From: Oscillospiraceae bacterium
GTDB lineage: Bacteria; Bacillota; Clostridia; Oscillospirales; Acutalibacteraceae
Reading direction: 5' to 3'
DNA: 64,000 nucleotides
Assembly (NCBI GenBank): GCA_910574935.1
Contig: CAJTCU010000001.1
Coordinates: forward strand, 545,695 to 609,694
Below are positions 43,961 to 51,917 of this stretch, in pieces. Both the position numbers and the translations under genes were made by a program. The notes beneath the pieces are model-generated. The model saw only the letters and a list, made by a program, of their open reading frames with translations, was not told where the DNA came from and did no database searches. Within the stretch, counting starts at the first letter, position 1. Every line of letters starts with the position of its first letter.

Positions 43961-45367
43961 TTAGTCCGCGGGTGAAGCCACGTTCATCCTGGGCCGCTGA
44001 GAGTCCGCCTGGGCGTTGGCCTGAACGGACTCTGGGGCCATGGTCACCGTCATGGTATAAGTTCCTATCACCCAGCAATCCTCTCCTGCCGAGCCGGTAA
44101 GGGTTACTGTGGCCGGCACGTCTACGCTGCCCGCCTGGGCGTCTACATTGGTCATATCCAGCTGCACCATCAGGGCATCTCCGGTTAGCTTAGAGACCTG
44201 CGCCGCTGGCCCCAGCAGATTCACTTCCAGGGTGCGGGTGGTCAGGGTTGCCTCCAGCCCGCCAGCGGTAGGCGCGTTCAAAATTTGCACATTTCCCTCT
44301 GGCACGGTAACGGCGGCCTGGCGGTAGCCGTTTAGGTTAATGGTCACCTTGGCGGTGGCCACGGTGTTGGTAGAGGAGTTGCTCACTGTGTTGGTAATGT
44401 TCCGGGCCCCGGCTGGAATGGGAATCTCCATATTAAACACCGAGGTACGGTCGCTAAGCTCCAGGCTGGCAAAGTCAATGATCTCTTCCAGCCGTATTTC
44501 GGAAATACTGTCCAGGGTCTCTTGAGAGCCAGCTATGTCAATCTCCGCCGGCTCGATAATAATCCGGTTGTCCGGGAACCCGGTCGGCTGGTGGGCTGTA
44601 GTTACCCGCAAGGGAACGGTCTTTTTGGGCATAACCGGCATGGTCACCTGCACCGAATCAATATCGGTGGACAGGTACAGTCCGCTGGTATCGGTAATTT
44701 CCTGATTCTCCTGGTCAAAAAGCCGCAGCGGGCAGGTGGCCTCCACCGTCTCCCGCAGGGGACTTTCCGCGTTATAGGCCACCTCCACCCGGCTGATTTT
44801 GTTCACCGCGGACTCCGGCCCAGAGACAACCACCCGTTCCTCAGAGAGCACGGCGGTACCCGGGTAATAGCCCGTATCCGCCTTATAGTTCAAATTCATC
44901 TCAATGGGCAGGGCGGTCTCCCGAAAGCGGTCGTACTCAATATTGATCTCTTCCGGCTTTACAGAAACGATCTCATAGTCCGTCATAGAAGAGCGCTTAA
45001 TGGCCCGCACCGCGGCGGTCATTTTTTGCATGGTGTTGCCTGTCAGTTTGGTGGAAGCTGGATTCAAAGAGGCTGTTACCTGAAAGTCTTCCGCTGTTAG
45101 CTTAGAGGTAATCACACTGCTGCCCGAAACTTCTATATCCACGTTGGCGTAGCTGGTGTTAAACACCCGCAGGCCATCGGCCTGGGCCTCCGCAGACAAA
45201 TTCACCTCAATGGGCACATCGTAAATGGTATAGTTTACGTCGCTGGCGGAAATCATCACAAACCAGGCCACCAGCGCTGTTATAAAAGAGCACGCCAGCA
45301 CAAAGCTGTTGTGGTATAGCAGCTGGCCCAGCGAGCGCTTTTTTTTGCCTTTGGCCGTTTCTTTCAT
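43961..45367 (-). CDS. cdaR: YbbR-domain protein, regulator of diadenylate cyclase (CdaR)
   Basis: Membrane-anchored extracytoplasmic protein that modulates CdaA. One N-terminal helix (FVLACSFITALVAWFVMIS) precedes four repeated YbbR domains of about 85 residues; 468 residues. GAAAGGAGG precedes the ATG. It lies directly after cdaA, the usual pairing in Firmicutes; glmM, often the third gene, is absent here and replaced by the DUF951 gene. Confidence 0.9.
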   Translation of the reverse strand: MKETAKGKKKRSLGQLLYHNSFVLACSFITALVAWFVMISASDVNYTIYDVPIEVNLSAEAQADGLRVFNTSYANVDIEVSGSSVITSKLTAEDFQVTASLNPASTKLTGNTMQKMTAAVRAIKRSSMTDYEIVSVKPEEINIEYDRFRETALPIEMNLNYKADTGYYPGTAVLSEERVVVSGPESAVNKISRVEVAYNAESPLRETVEATCPLRLFDQENQEITDTSGLYLSTDIDSVQVTMPVMPKKTVPLRVTTAHQPTGFPDNRIIIEPAEIDIAGSQETLDSISEIRLEEIIDFASLELSDRTSVFNMEIPIPAGARNITNTVSNSSTNTVATAKVTINLNGYRQAAVTVPEGNVQILNAPTAGGLEATLTTRTLEVNLLGPAAQVSKLTGDALMVQLDMTNVDAQAGSVDVPATVTLTGSAGEDCWVIGTYTMTVTMAPESVQANAQADSQRPRMNVASPAD

Positions 45368-45410
45368 AGCCAGGACCTCCTTTCACCTCACCTGTGGTTC
45401 AAAATCCGCT

Positions 45411-46307
45411 TTACCGCTTTTTTGCGCGGCCAATCCCCAGCCGGCCCAGGATGTGGCCAGCGGGGTCGCTTTTTTCCTGTTCGCCAATAAGCAGCTCCTC
45501 CAGGGTCTCGGTCAAAGTCAACCGGGTGTAGTTCCGGGTCAGCCGTCCCCCCAGGGCAATAGAAATCTGCCCGGTCTCCTCAGAGACCACCACTACCACC
45601 GCGTCCGAGTTCTCGCTCATGCCCAGGGCCGCCCGGTGGCGGGTACCCAGCTCCGCGCTTACCGTAGTACTGCTGGTTAAGGGCAGAATGCACCCCGCAG
45701 CACAGATGCGCCCCTCCCGGATAATCATGCCCCCATCGTGCAACGGAGCTTTATTGAAGAAGATATTGGCAATTAACTGCCCCGAGGGCCCCGCGTCTAC
45801 CAGGGCGCCGGTTTCGATAATCTCTCCCAGGCGGGTACTGCGCTCAAAGATAATCAGCGCCCCCATGCGCAGCTGCTGCAAAATGCCCGTGGCCTCCACC
45901 ACCCCGGCAATTGCCTGGCGGGTCTCGGCCCGGCCGCTGTCCTTGTCCCGCACCCCCACGGCGGTGCCCAGGGTCTGCAAGGTTTTGCTGCGGCCCACCT
46001 GTTCCAGCGCCTTGCGAATTTCCGGCTGGAAAAGAATGACCACAATGACCACCGCAGACTGCAAGAAAGCCTTTAAAATCTCGTTCAATACCAGCAGTTC
46101 CCCGTAAAAAGAGAGCAGGTACAGGGCCACCAGCAGAATAATGCCTTTCACCAGCTGGCCGGCCCGGGTGTCCCGTACCAGCTTGATAATGCCATACAGC
46201 AATACTGTGACAATGGCCACGTCCAGGGCGTCCTTTAGGGTAAACAGACGGGCCCGGCTGAGCAGGACATTCCCAAACCGGGTGATATAGTCCATAATGG
46301 TTTCCAC
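45411..46307 (-). CDS. cdaA: Diadenylate cyclase CdaA
   Basis: Makes cyclic di-AMP from two ATP. Three N-terminal membrane helices (about residues 25-100) lead to the DAC domain, with the DGA motif present as LHDGGMII (DGG instead of DGA) and the RHR motif as GTRHRAA. I chose the GTG at 46307: GAAAGGG lies nine bases upstream, whereas the ATG at 46316 would sit on top of that site. 298 residues. Works against GdpP (61689-63665), the phosphodiesterase also in this window. Confidence 0.93.
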   Translation of the reverse strand: METIMDYITRFGNVLLSRARLFTLKDALDVAIVTVLLYGIIKLVRDTRAGQLVKGIILLVALYLLSFYGELLVLNEILKAFLQSAVVIVVILFQPEIRKALEQVGRSKTLQTLGTAVGVRDKDSGRAETRQAIAGVVEATGILQQLRMGALIIFERSTRLGEIIETGALVDAGPSGQLIANIFFNKAPLHDGGMIIREGRICAAGCILPLTSSTTVSAELGTRHRAALGMSENSDAVVVVVSEETGQISIALGGRLTRNYTRLTLTETLEELLIGEQEKSDPAGHILGRLGIGRAKKR

Positions 46308-46479
46308 CGGCGTCATCCCTTTCTTATGTATAGGTATTTTTTCAGACCTGGCTTTGGAAAAACAGCCGCGGTCCCCTTGTATCCATTCGCTTATCTATTT
46401 TACCACAACCTGTGCGCAAATAAAAGCTTTTTTTGCGTTCTTTGTGAATTTCCCCAAAGGTCCGGCAGCTCTTCTCCGC

Positions 46480-46512
46480 AAAAAACAGGCGGCGCTTTTC
46501 CGCGCCGCCTGT
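46480..46512 (-). terminator. Intrinsic terminator of the purine permease gene
   Basis: Perfect 11-bp stem ACAGGCGGCGC/GCGCCGCCTGT, followed on the minus strand by TTTTTTG. Confidence 0.9.
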
Positions 46513-46542
46513 CCTTCGCAATCTTTTCTCTTTGGTCCTTCC

Positions 46543-47943
46543 TTACATAGGCACAATCAGCGTGATAATACGCAGCACAAACAGCCCAAAGGCCACCCAC
46601 ATTACAGGGTGCACGTCTTTCACCTTACCCGTGCAGACCTTCAAAATAACCCAGGCCAAAACGCCAAACATGATGCCATTGGCAATCGAATAGGTAAAGG
46701 GCATCATCACCAGGGCTAAAAAGCCGCCCACTACGTCCGCGATGTCCCCGTCAAACTTCATCTTCAGCACAGACTTCATCATCAGCAAACCCACAAACAG
46801 CAGGGCCGGGGTGGTGGCAAAGCTGGGGATGGCCAGGAAGATGGGGGAGAGGAACAGGGCCAGCACAAACATAATGGCACTGGAAATAGCGGTCAGGCCC
46901 GTGCGGCCGCCCTCCGCCACACCAGCGGTGGACTCCACATAACTGGTAACCGTCGAGGTGCCCAGCACAGCCCCCGCCACAGTGCCCACAGCATCACTCA
47001 TCAGAGCCGGGCCCGCGTTGGGCAGCTCGCCTTTTTCGTTCAGCAGGCCGCCCTGGTCCGCCACGCCAATCAGGGTGCCTACCGTGTCAAACAGGTCCAC
47101 AAACAGGAAAGCAAACACAATGGCCGCGAAGTTGATGAAATGCTGGGCCGCGAAGCCAAAGTCAAACTTAAAGAGAGTGGGGCCCAGAGAGGGGGGCAGA
47201 ATGCCGCTGCTGAAATCCGGAATCAGGGAGATGCCCTGGTACCAGCCCGCCAGTTCCGCGATGATGCCCAGCACCCAGGTGCCCAGAATGCCCCAAAGGA
47301 TGGAGCCCTTAATCTTAAAATGCCACATAATGCCAATGAGCACCAGGCCCACAAAGGCCAGCACCACCTGGGCGCTGCCCAGATTGCCCAGGGCCACCAG
47401 GGTGGAGGAGCTCACCGTAGCGGCGCCGTCCTCACCTACAATGGCGAAAGCATCTGTGGTAACAATCCCTGCTCCCTTTAGGCCCACAATGGAGATGAAT
47501 AAGCCAATGCCCGCGGAGATACCGTACTTCAGGTTGGCGGGCACAGAGTTCACCAGGGTCTCCCGGAACTTAAAGATAGACAGGATGATGAAGATAACGC
47601 CCTCCACCAAAATGGCGGTAAGGGCCACTTTCCAGGGGTCGGTGACGCCCATGCCGGCCACCATGGGGCAAACCGTGTAGGCAAAGTAGGCGTTTAAGCC
47701 CATGCCAGAGGCCAGGGCCACGGGGTAGTTGGCAAACACGCCCATAATAATGGTGGCAATGGCTGCCGAAACAGCGGTGGCTGTGAACACGGCGCCCTGG
47801 TCCATTCCAGACTCCGCCAGCATGCTGGGGTTAACCGCCAGAATGTAAGCCATGGAAAGAAATGTGGTAATACCGGCGATGACCTCGGTCTTTACGTCGG
47901 TGCCGTGCTCTTTGAGTTTAAAGCGAGCAAGCAGCTTTTCCAA
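46543..47943 (-). CDS. Purine base permease, AzgA/PbuG family
   Basis: Proton-coupled importer of guanine, hypoxanthine or adenine. 466 residues with about 12-14 membrane helices. Family segments are GITTFLSMAYILAVNPSML, ASGMGLNAYFAYT, LFVDLFDTVGTLIGVA and GTSTVTSYVESTAGVAEGGR. Feeds the salvage enzymes Hpt (56054) and the nucleoside phosphorylase (60836). A promoter lies at 48035-48063, about 90 bases upstream; the leader is too short for, and lacks, a purine riboswitch. Confidence 0.92.
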   Translation of the reverse strand: MEKLLARFKLKEHGTDVKTEVIAGITTFLSMAYILAVNPSMLAESGMDQGAVFTATAVSAAIATIIMGVFANYPVALASGMGLNAYFAYTVCPMVAGMGVTDPWKVALTAILVEGVIFIILSIFKFRETLVNSVPANLKYGISAGIGLFISIVGLKGAGIVTTDAFAIVGEDGAATVSSSTLVALGNLGSAQVVLAFVGLVLIGIMWHFKIKGSILWGILGTWVLGIIAELAGWYQGISLIPDFSSGILPPSLGPTLFKFDFGFAAQHFINFAAIVFAFLFVDLFDTVGTLIGVADQGGLLNEKGELPNAGPALMSDAVGTVAGAVLGTSTVTSYVESTAGVAEGGRTGLTAISSAIMFVLALFLSPIFLAIPSFATTPALLFVGLLMMKSVLKMKFDGDIADVVGGFLALVMMPFTYSIANGIMFGVLAWVILKVCTGKVKDVHPVMWVAFGLFVLRIITLIVPM

Positions 47944-48034
47944 AATTGTCGTCCTCCTACTAATAATTTGCGCGCCTTCGGGGCTTTATTTTAAAAGATT
48001 TTTTTGAAAATAAAGGAAGAAAGCACACAATGTA

Positions 48035-48063
48035 AGTATAAACGTCAATTCAAAAAAAATCAA
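48035..48063 (-). promoter_or_regulatory. Promoter of the purine permease gene
   Basis: TTGATT (48063-48058), 17-base spacer, TATACT (48040-48035), minus strand. Confidence 0.65.
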
Positions 48064-48115
48064 CTGTTTTGTCACAATATATTCATAAATCCCGAGAATT
48101 GTATTATAAGAAGGG

Positions 48116-48198
48116 CTGCCAGGAGAACAAGTTCCCCTGGACCCTGTTAACGCTGGCGGCTTATAAAGCCCCGCTTTCCTCAAAAGTTTTCTGTTACT
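48116..48198. repeat. GC hairpin repeat downstream of the topoisomerase A gene
   Basis: CCAGGAGAAC/GTTCCCCTGG hairpin, then CTGGCGGCTTATAAAGCC and CCTCAAAAGTTTTCTG, in the same order of parts as at 1645-1725 and 34023-34130. It may close the topoisomerase transcript. Confidence 0.5.
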
Positions 48199-48221
48199 TC
48201 CCCGTGTGATGTTCCCGTCCT

Positions 48222-50447
48222 TTACAGCTCTATCTGTTCTCCGGCCTCTTCCCCATCCGGCAGGGCTCCCAGAGCCGGCAGTTTTTTCCGGTAGCGGGCC
48301 GGGTTTTTTAGGTCCCCTTCCTCATACAGGGCCGCGCTCATCACCCGCTGGCCCTTTTTCAAGTTCATAGCCTGCACCCCTTGGGTGTTCTTGGTGGTTT
48401 TGGCCGCTACCAGGCCTGTGTGGAACAAAAGCATCCGCCCCGAGCTGGCGGTAAGCAGTATCTCCCGGTCCTCTGCCAGCTGAATCACTGCCACAACCGG
48501 AGATTTATCGCTGTAGGCGTTCATCAGCTTCTTCCGGTTGGTCTTGGTCTGGTAGGCGGAAAGCTCCACCTTGGCCGCCTTGCCGTTCTCAAATATGAAC
48601 AGCATGGCCCCGGTAAAGTCATTGGTATAGGCCATATAGAGGGCCCGCTCGCCCTCATCCATCTGTACCTTGGCAGGGATGTAGTCCCCCAAAAGGCTGG
48701 TTTTCCCGTCGTCAAAGTCCGCGGCCCGCTGCTTATACACCTGGCATTTGTCCGAGAAAAACAGCAGCTCCGTATTGTTGGTGGCCTCCGCGGTCTGGCT
48801 TAAGGCGTCGCCCTCCTTCAGCTTATGGTCGCCGCTCATGCGCAGGGACTGGGGGGTAATCTTCTTAAAATATCCCTCTTTGGTAAAGAACAGGTGCACC
48901 GGGTAGTCGGGGATCTCCTCTTTTATCTCCACCTCTTCCAGCTCGTCCGCGTACAGCAGAATGGTCCGCCGGGGCTTGCCATACTTTTTGGCCACTGCCT
49001 CCAGCTCCCGGATAATGATGTTCAAAATCTTCCCCCGGGACCCCAGCACGCCCTCCAGGTTTTTGATGTCCTGTTCCAGCTGTTCTGTCTCTTGGGTGCG
49101 TTTAAGGATGTACTCCCGGTTCAGGTGGCGCAGGCGGATCTCCGCCACGTACTCGGCCTGAATCTGGTCAATGCCAAAACCGATCATCAGGTTGGGCACC
49201 ACCTCGGCCTCTTCCTCGGTCTCCCGGACAATTTTCACCGCTTTATCAATATCCAGCAGGATTTTTTGCAGGCCCAGCAGCAGGTGAAGCTTCTCCTTTT
49301 TCTTGGTCAGCTCAAAGTAGGTGCGCCTGCGCACGCACTCCACCCGAAAAGCCGTCCACTCCTCCAGCAGCTGCCGCACCCCCAGCACCTGGGGGGCGCC
49401 TCCTACCAGCACGTTAAAGTTGCAGGCAAAGCTGTCCTCCAGGGTGGTCATTTTGTAGAGCTTGGCCATCAGCTTGTCCGGGTCCGTGCCCCGCTTTAGG
49501 TCAATGGTAATCTTCAGGCCCTCCAGGTCCGTCTCGTCCCGGACGTCGGCCACCTCCCGCAGCTTGCCCTGCTTTGCCAGCTCGATGATTTTCTCCACAA
49601 TCACCTCCAGATTGGTGGAGGGAGGAATCTGGGTCACATCAATACAGTTGGCCGCCTTGTCATAGCTGTACTTGCTGCGCACCCGAAAGCTGCCCCGGCC
49701 GGTCTCGTAGATCTTCTCCATCTGGGCCCGGTCGAAAATCAGCTGGCCGCCCCCCGGGAAGTCTGGGGCCTGTAGGGTCTCAAACAGGTCGGCCTGGGGG
49801 TCGCGGATCAAGGCAATGGTGGTCCTGCACAGTTCCGCCAGATTAAAGGAGCAGATATTGCAGGCCATGCCCACGGCAATGCCCGTGCTGGTATTGGCCA
49901 GAATGCTGGGGAAGGTTACGGGCAGCAGTACCGGCTCTTTTGTGGTACTGTCATAGTTGTCCACAAAGTCTACAGTGTCCTTGTCAATGTCCTCAAACAG
50001 CTCCCGGCACACAGCCTCCAGCTTGGCTTCTGTGTAGCGGCTGGCCGCCCAGGCCATATCCCGGGAATAGGCCTTGCCGAAGTTGCCCTTGCTGTCCACA
50101 TAGGGCAGCAGCATGGCCTCGTACCCCCGTGAGAGCCGCACCATGGTCTCGTAGTTCACCGCGTCGCCGTGGGGGTTCAGGGTCATGGTCCGTCCAGCGA
50201 TATTGGCGCTTTTGGTACGCGCACCGGTCAGCAGCCCCATGCTGTACATGGTGTACAGCAGCTTGCGCTGGGAGGGCTTGAGCCCGTCAATTTCCGGCAG
50301 GGCACGGCTGAAAATCACGCTCATGGCATAGGGCATAAAGTTTTCCCGCAGGGTGTCTGCCACATTTTGTTGAACGACCTCCCCGGCCCCGGCAATATAT
50401 CCTTTTATGTTGGGCCCTTTGGGGGCCCGCTTCTCTTTTATTGGCAT
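48222..50447 (-). CDS. Type IIA topoisomerase subunit A (ParC/GyrA-like)
   Basis: DNA cleavage and rejoining subunit. The 5Y-CAP core shows LPEIDGLKPSQRKLLYTMY, LNPHGDAVNYETMVRL (the quinolone region) and the catalytic Tyr in AASRYTEAKLEAV. 741 residues. The C-terminal part has pinwheel-like FFTKEGYFKKI but no GyrA box that I can see, favouring a topoisomerase-IV-type role. The matching B subunit is at 51918-53900; an acetyltransferase, a methyltransferase and a gene fragment lie between them. AGGTGAG precedes the ATG. Confidence 0.88.
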   Translation of the reverse strand: MPIKEKRAPKGPNIKGYIAGAGEVVQQNVADTLRENFMPYAMSVIFSRALPEIDGLKPSQRKLLYTMYSMGLLTGARTKSANIAGRTMTLNPHGDAVNYETMVRLSRGYEAMLLPYVDSKGNFGKAYSRDMAWAASRYTEAKLEAVCRELFEDIDKDTVDFVDNYDSTTKEPVLLPVTFPSILANTSTGIAVGMACNICSFNLAELCRTTIALIRDPQADLFETLQAPDFPGGGQLIFDRAQMEKIYETGRGSFRVRSKYSYDKAANCIDVTQIPPSTNLEVIVEKIIELAKQGKLREVADVRDETDLEGLKITIDLKRGTDPDKLMAKLYKMTTLEDSFACNFNVLVGGAPQVLGVRQLLEEWTAFRVECVRRRTYFELTKKKEKLHLLLGLQKILLDIDKAVKIVRETEEEAEVVPNLMIGFGIDQIQAEYVAEIRLRHLNREYILKRTQETEQLEQDIKNLEGVLGSRGKILNIIIRELEAVAKKYGKPRRTILLYADELEEVEIKEEIPDYPVHLFFTKEGYFKKITPQSLRMSGDHKLKEGDALSQTAEATNNTELLFFSDKCQVYKQRAADFDDGKTSLLGDYIPAKVQMDEGERALYMAYTNDFTGAMLFIFENGKAAKVELSAYQTKTNRKKLMNAYSDKSPVVAVIQLAEDREILLTASSGRMLLFHTGLVAAKTTKNTQGVQAMNLKKGQRVMSAALYEEGDLKNPARYRKKLPALGALPDGEEAGEQIEL

Positions 50448-50459
50448 AATCTCACCTGT

Positions 50460-50651
50460 TTACAACTCATATTCCTCTATTATACAGTTTCCCAGCGAGT
50501 AGTGAAAAAACCCCTCGTTGGTCATGTCCTGAAAATAAGTGTTGATCACCCGGCACACCCCGCCGTGGCATACCAGCAGGACGTTTTCTTCCGGATACTT
50601 CACCTTGATCTCCTCTATCAGCCCATTGGTTAGTGGCCTGGGCAACAACAT
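50460..50651 (-). pseudogene. C-terminal remnant of a histidine-phosphatase (phosphoglycerate-mutase-like) protein
   Basis: 63 codons remain, containing PEENVLLVCHGGVCRVINTY, the second-His segment of the histidine phosphatase family. The N-terminal RHG catalytic motif and about two thirds of the protein are missing, and upstream sequence is the GNAT gene in another frame. Non-functional as a phosphatase. Confidence 0.75.
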
Positions 50652-50655
50652 CCTG

Positions 50656-51111
50656 CTAATTAAAAAACCGCTCCATCAAGATATATATCTTCCCCTTGGC
50701 GTCCACTTCCTGGGCCCCGGTGGGACAAAAGCCCATCTTTTCGTACAGCCTTTGGGCCACCATATTCCCCTCTATATAGCAGATCTCCACCCGGCGGTAT
50801 TTCCCGTCCGCTCTCATGCTGTCTAGAATCAGCCCCATGGCCTGGGTACCCAGGCCTTTGCCCTGATACCGCTCATCAATGAAGAACTCGTCCACCACGT
50901 AGGAAGCGTATTCCTCGTTGCAGTCGCTGTACATCGCCATGCCTACCGGCGTATCGTCCTCATATATCAGGAACACCTGGGGCCTGTAATCCCGGAACAC
51001 ATAGGCCCGGGCCAAAATTTCCATGGTCTCTGGGCAAAAGTCCTTCTGCCACTCCGCTATGCGAAGCTCTGTCCTCCAATTCTTGGAAGTCACTGTCTCT
51101 AAATGTACCAT
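50656..51111 (-). CDS. GNAT-family N-acetyltransferase
   Basis: 151 residues. The acetyl-CoA loop is FIDERYQGKGLGTQAMGLIL, followed by the ICYIEGNMVAQRLYEKMGF helix. This resembles polyamine/aminoacyl acetyltransferases such as BltD, but the substrate is not certain. AAGGAGG precedes the ATG. It lies inside the stretch that separates the two topoisomerase subunit genes. Confidence 0.88.
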   Translation of the reverse strand: MVHLETVTSKNWRTELRIAEWQKDFCPETMEILARAYVFRDYRPQVFLIYEDDTPVGMAMYSDCNEEYASYVVDEFFIDERYQGKGLGTQAMGLILDSMRADGKYRRVEICYIEGNMVAQRLYEKMGFCPTGAQEVDAKGKIYILMERFFN

Positions 51112-51173
51112 GATTTCCTCCTTGATTCACGGCCAGGCCTCCCCTGGGGGGGCTCCCCGCTGTCTGGCTCTCA

Positions 51174-51902
51174 CTATACCGCTTGCGCCTTTACCAGCAG
51201 CATCATTGGGCGGCGCAGTTCATCTCTCATTCCCGGCAGGTCCAGCATCCCCGCCGGGGGCTGGGCCTCCTCCACAACTTCCAGAGAAAAGCCGGCGCGG
51301 CGCAGCCCCATGAGAATCTGGGTCAGGGTATGGTGGTATTTTACCACCTGGCACCCCAGGAAGTGGGTCTTTCGCTCTCCGGGCAGAAAGTATCCATCCA
51401 CAGGCCAGCATTGTATCTCTCCTTCCCCATCATACAGCCAGTCCTGGCCCACCCCAGCGGTAAAGGTAGGATGCTCCATGTTCAAGAGGAACACCCCGCC
51501 GTCCTTCAGCGTGCGGCGCACCTTCTGAAAAACAGGGGCCAGCTCTTCGATATAGTGCAGGGCCAGGTTAGAGACCACCAGGTCCCACTGGGCCGCTGGA
51601 TATTGGTACTCCTCGATGCCGCAGACCTGGTAGGTAATGTTCCGGCCGCTGTTCCGCCGCCTGGCCTCTTCCACCATGCGTTGGCTAAGGTCAATGCCCA
51701 GCACCCGGCAGGCCCCCTGCTCCTGGGCAAATTTACAGTGCCAGCCATAGCCGCAGCCCAGGTCCAGCACCGCCTTTCCCGAAAGCTCTGGAAACAGGGG
51801 CCTTAGCTGGCTCCACTCGCCGGCGGCGGACAGACCCTCTTTGCTGCGGGACATTTCCGCGTACTGCTGAAAGAACGCCTGGTTGTCATATTCATTGCGC
51901 AC
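51174..51902 (-). CDS. Class I SAM-dependent methyltransferase
   Basis: 242 residues, small-molecule methyltransferase type. Motif I is VLDLGCGYGWHCKFA, the acidic end of beta-2 is VLGIDLSQRM, motif III region WDLVVSNLALHYIEE, then LKDGGVFLLNMEHP. The substrate is unknown. Starts with GTG eight bases after GGAGG. It follows the topoisomerase B gene by 15 bases and is probably co-transcribed. Confidence 0.9.
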   Translation of the reverse strand: MRNEYDNQAFFQQYAEMSRSKEGLSAAGEWSQLRPLFPELSGKAVLDLGCGYGWHCKFAQEQGACRVLGIDLSQRMVEEARRRNSGRNITYQVCGIEEYQYPAAQWDLVVSNLALHYIEELAPVFQKVRRTLKDGGVFLLNMEHPTFTAGVGQDWLYDGEGEIQCWPVDGYFLPGERKTHFLGCQVVKYHHTLTQILMGLRRAGFSLEVVEEAQPPAGMLDLPGMRDELRRPMMLLVKAQAV

Positions 51903-51917
51903 TCCTCTTGCCTCCTT

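Noticed and set aside
47944-48064. Purine riboswitch before the purine permease gene
   Set aside because: The leader after the promoter is about 85 bases and AT-rich, without the conserved junction sequences; purB also lacks one.
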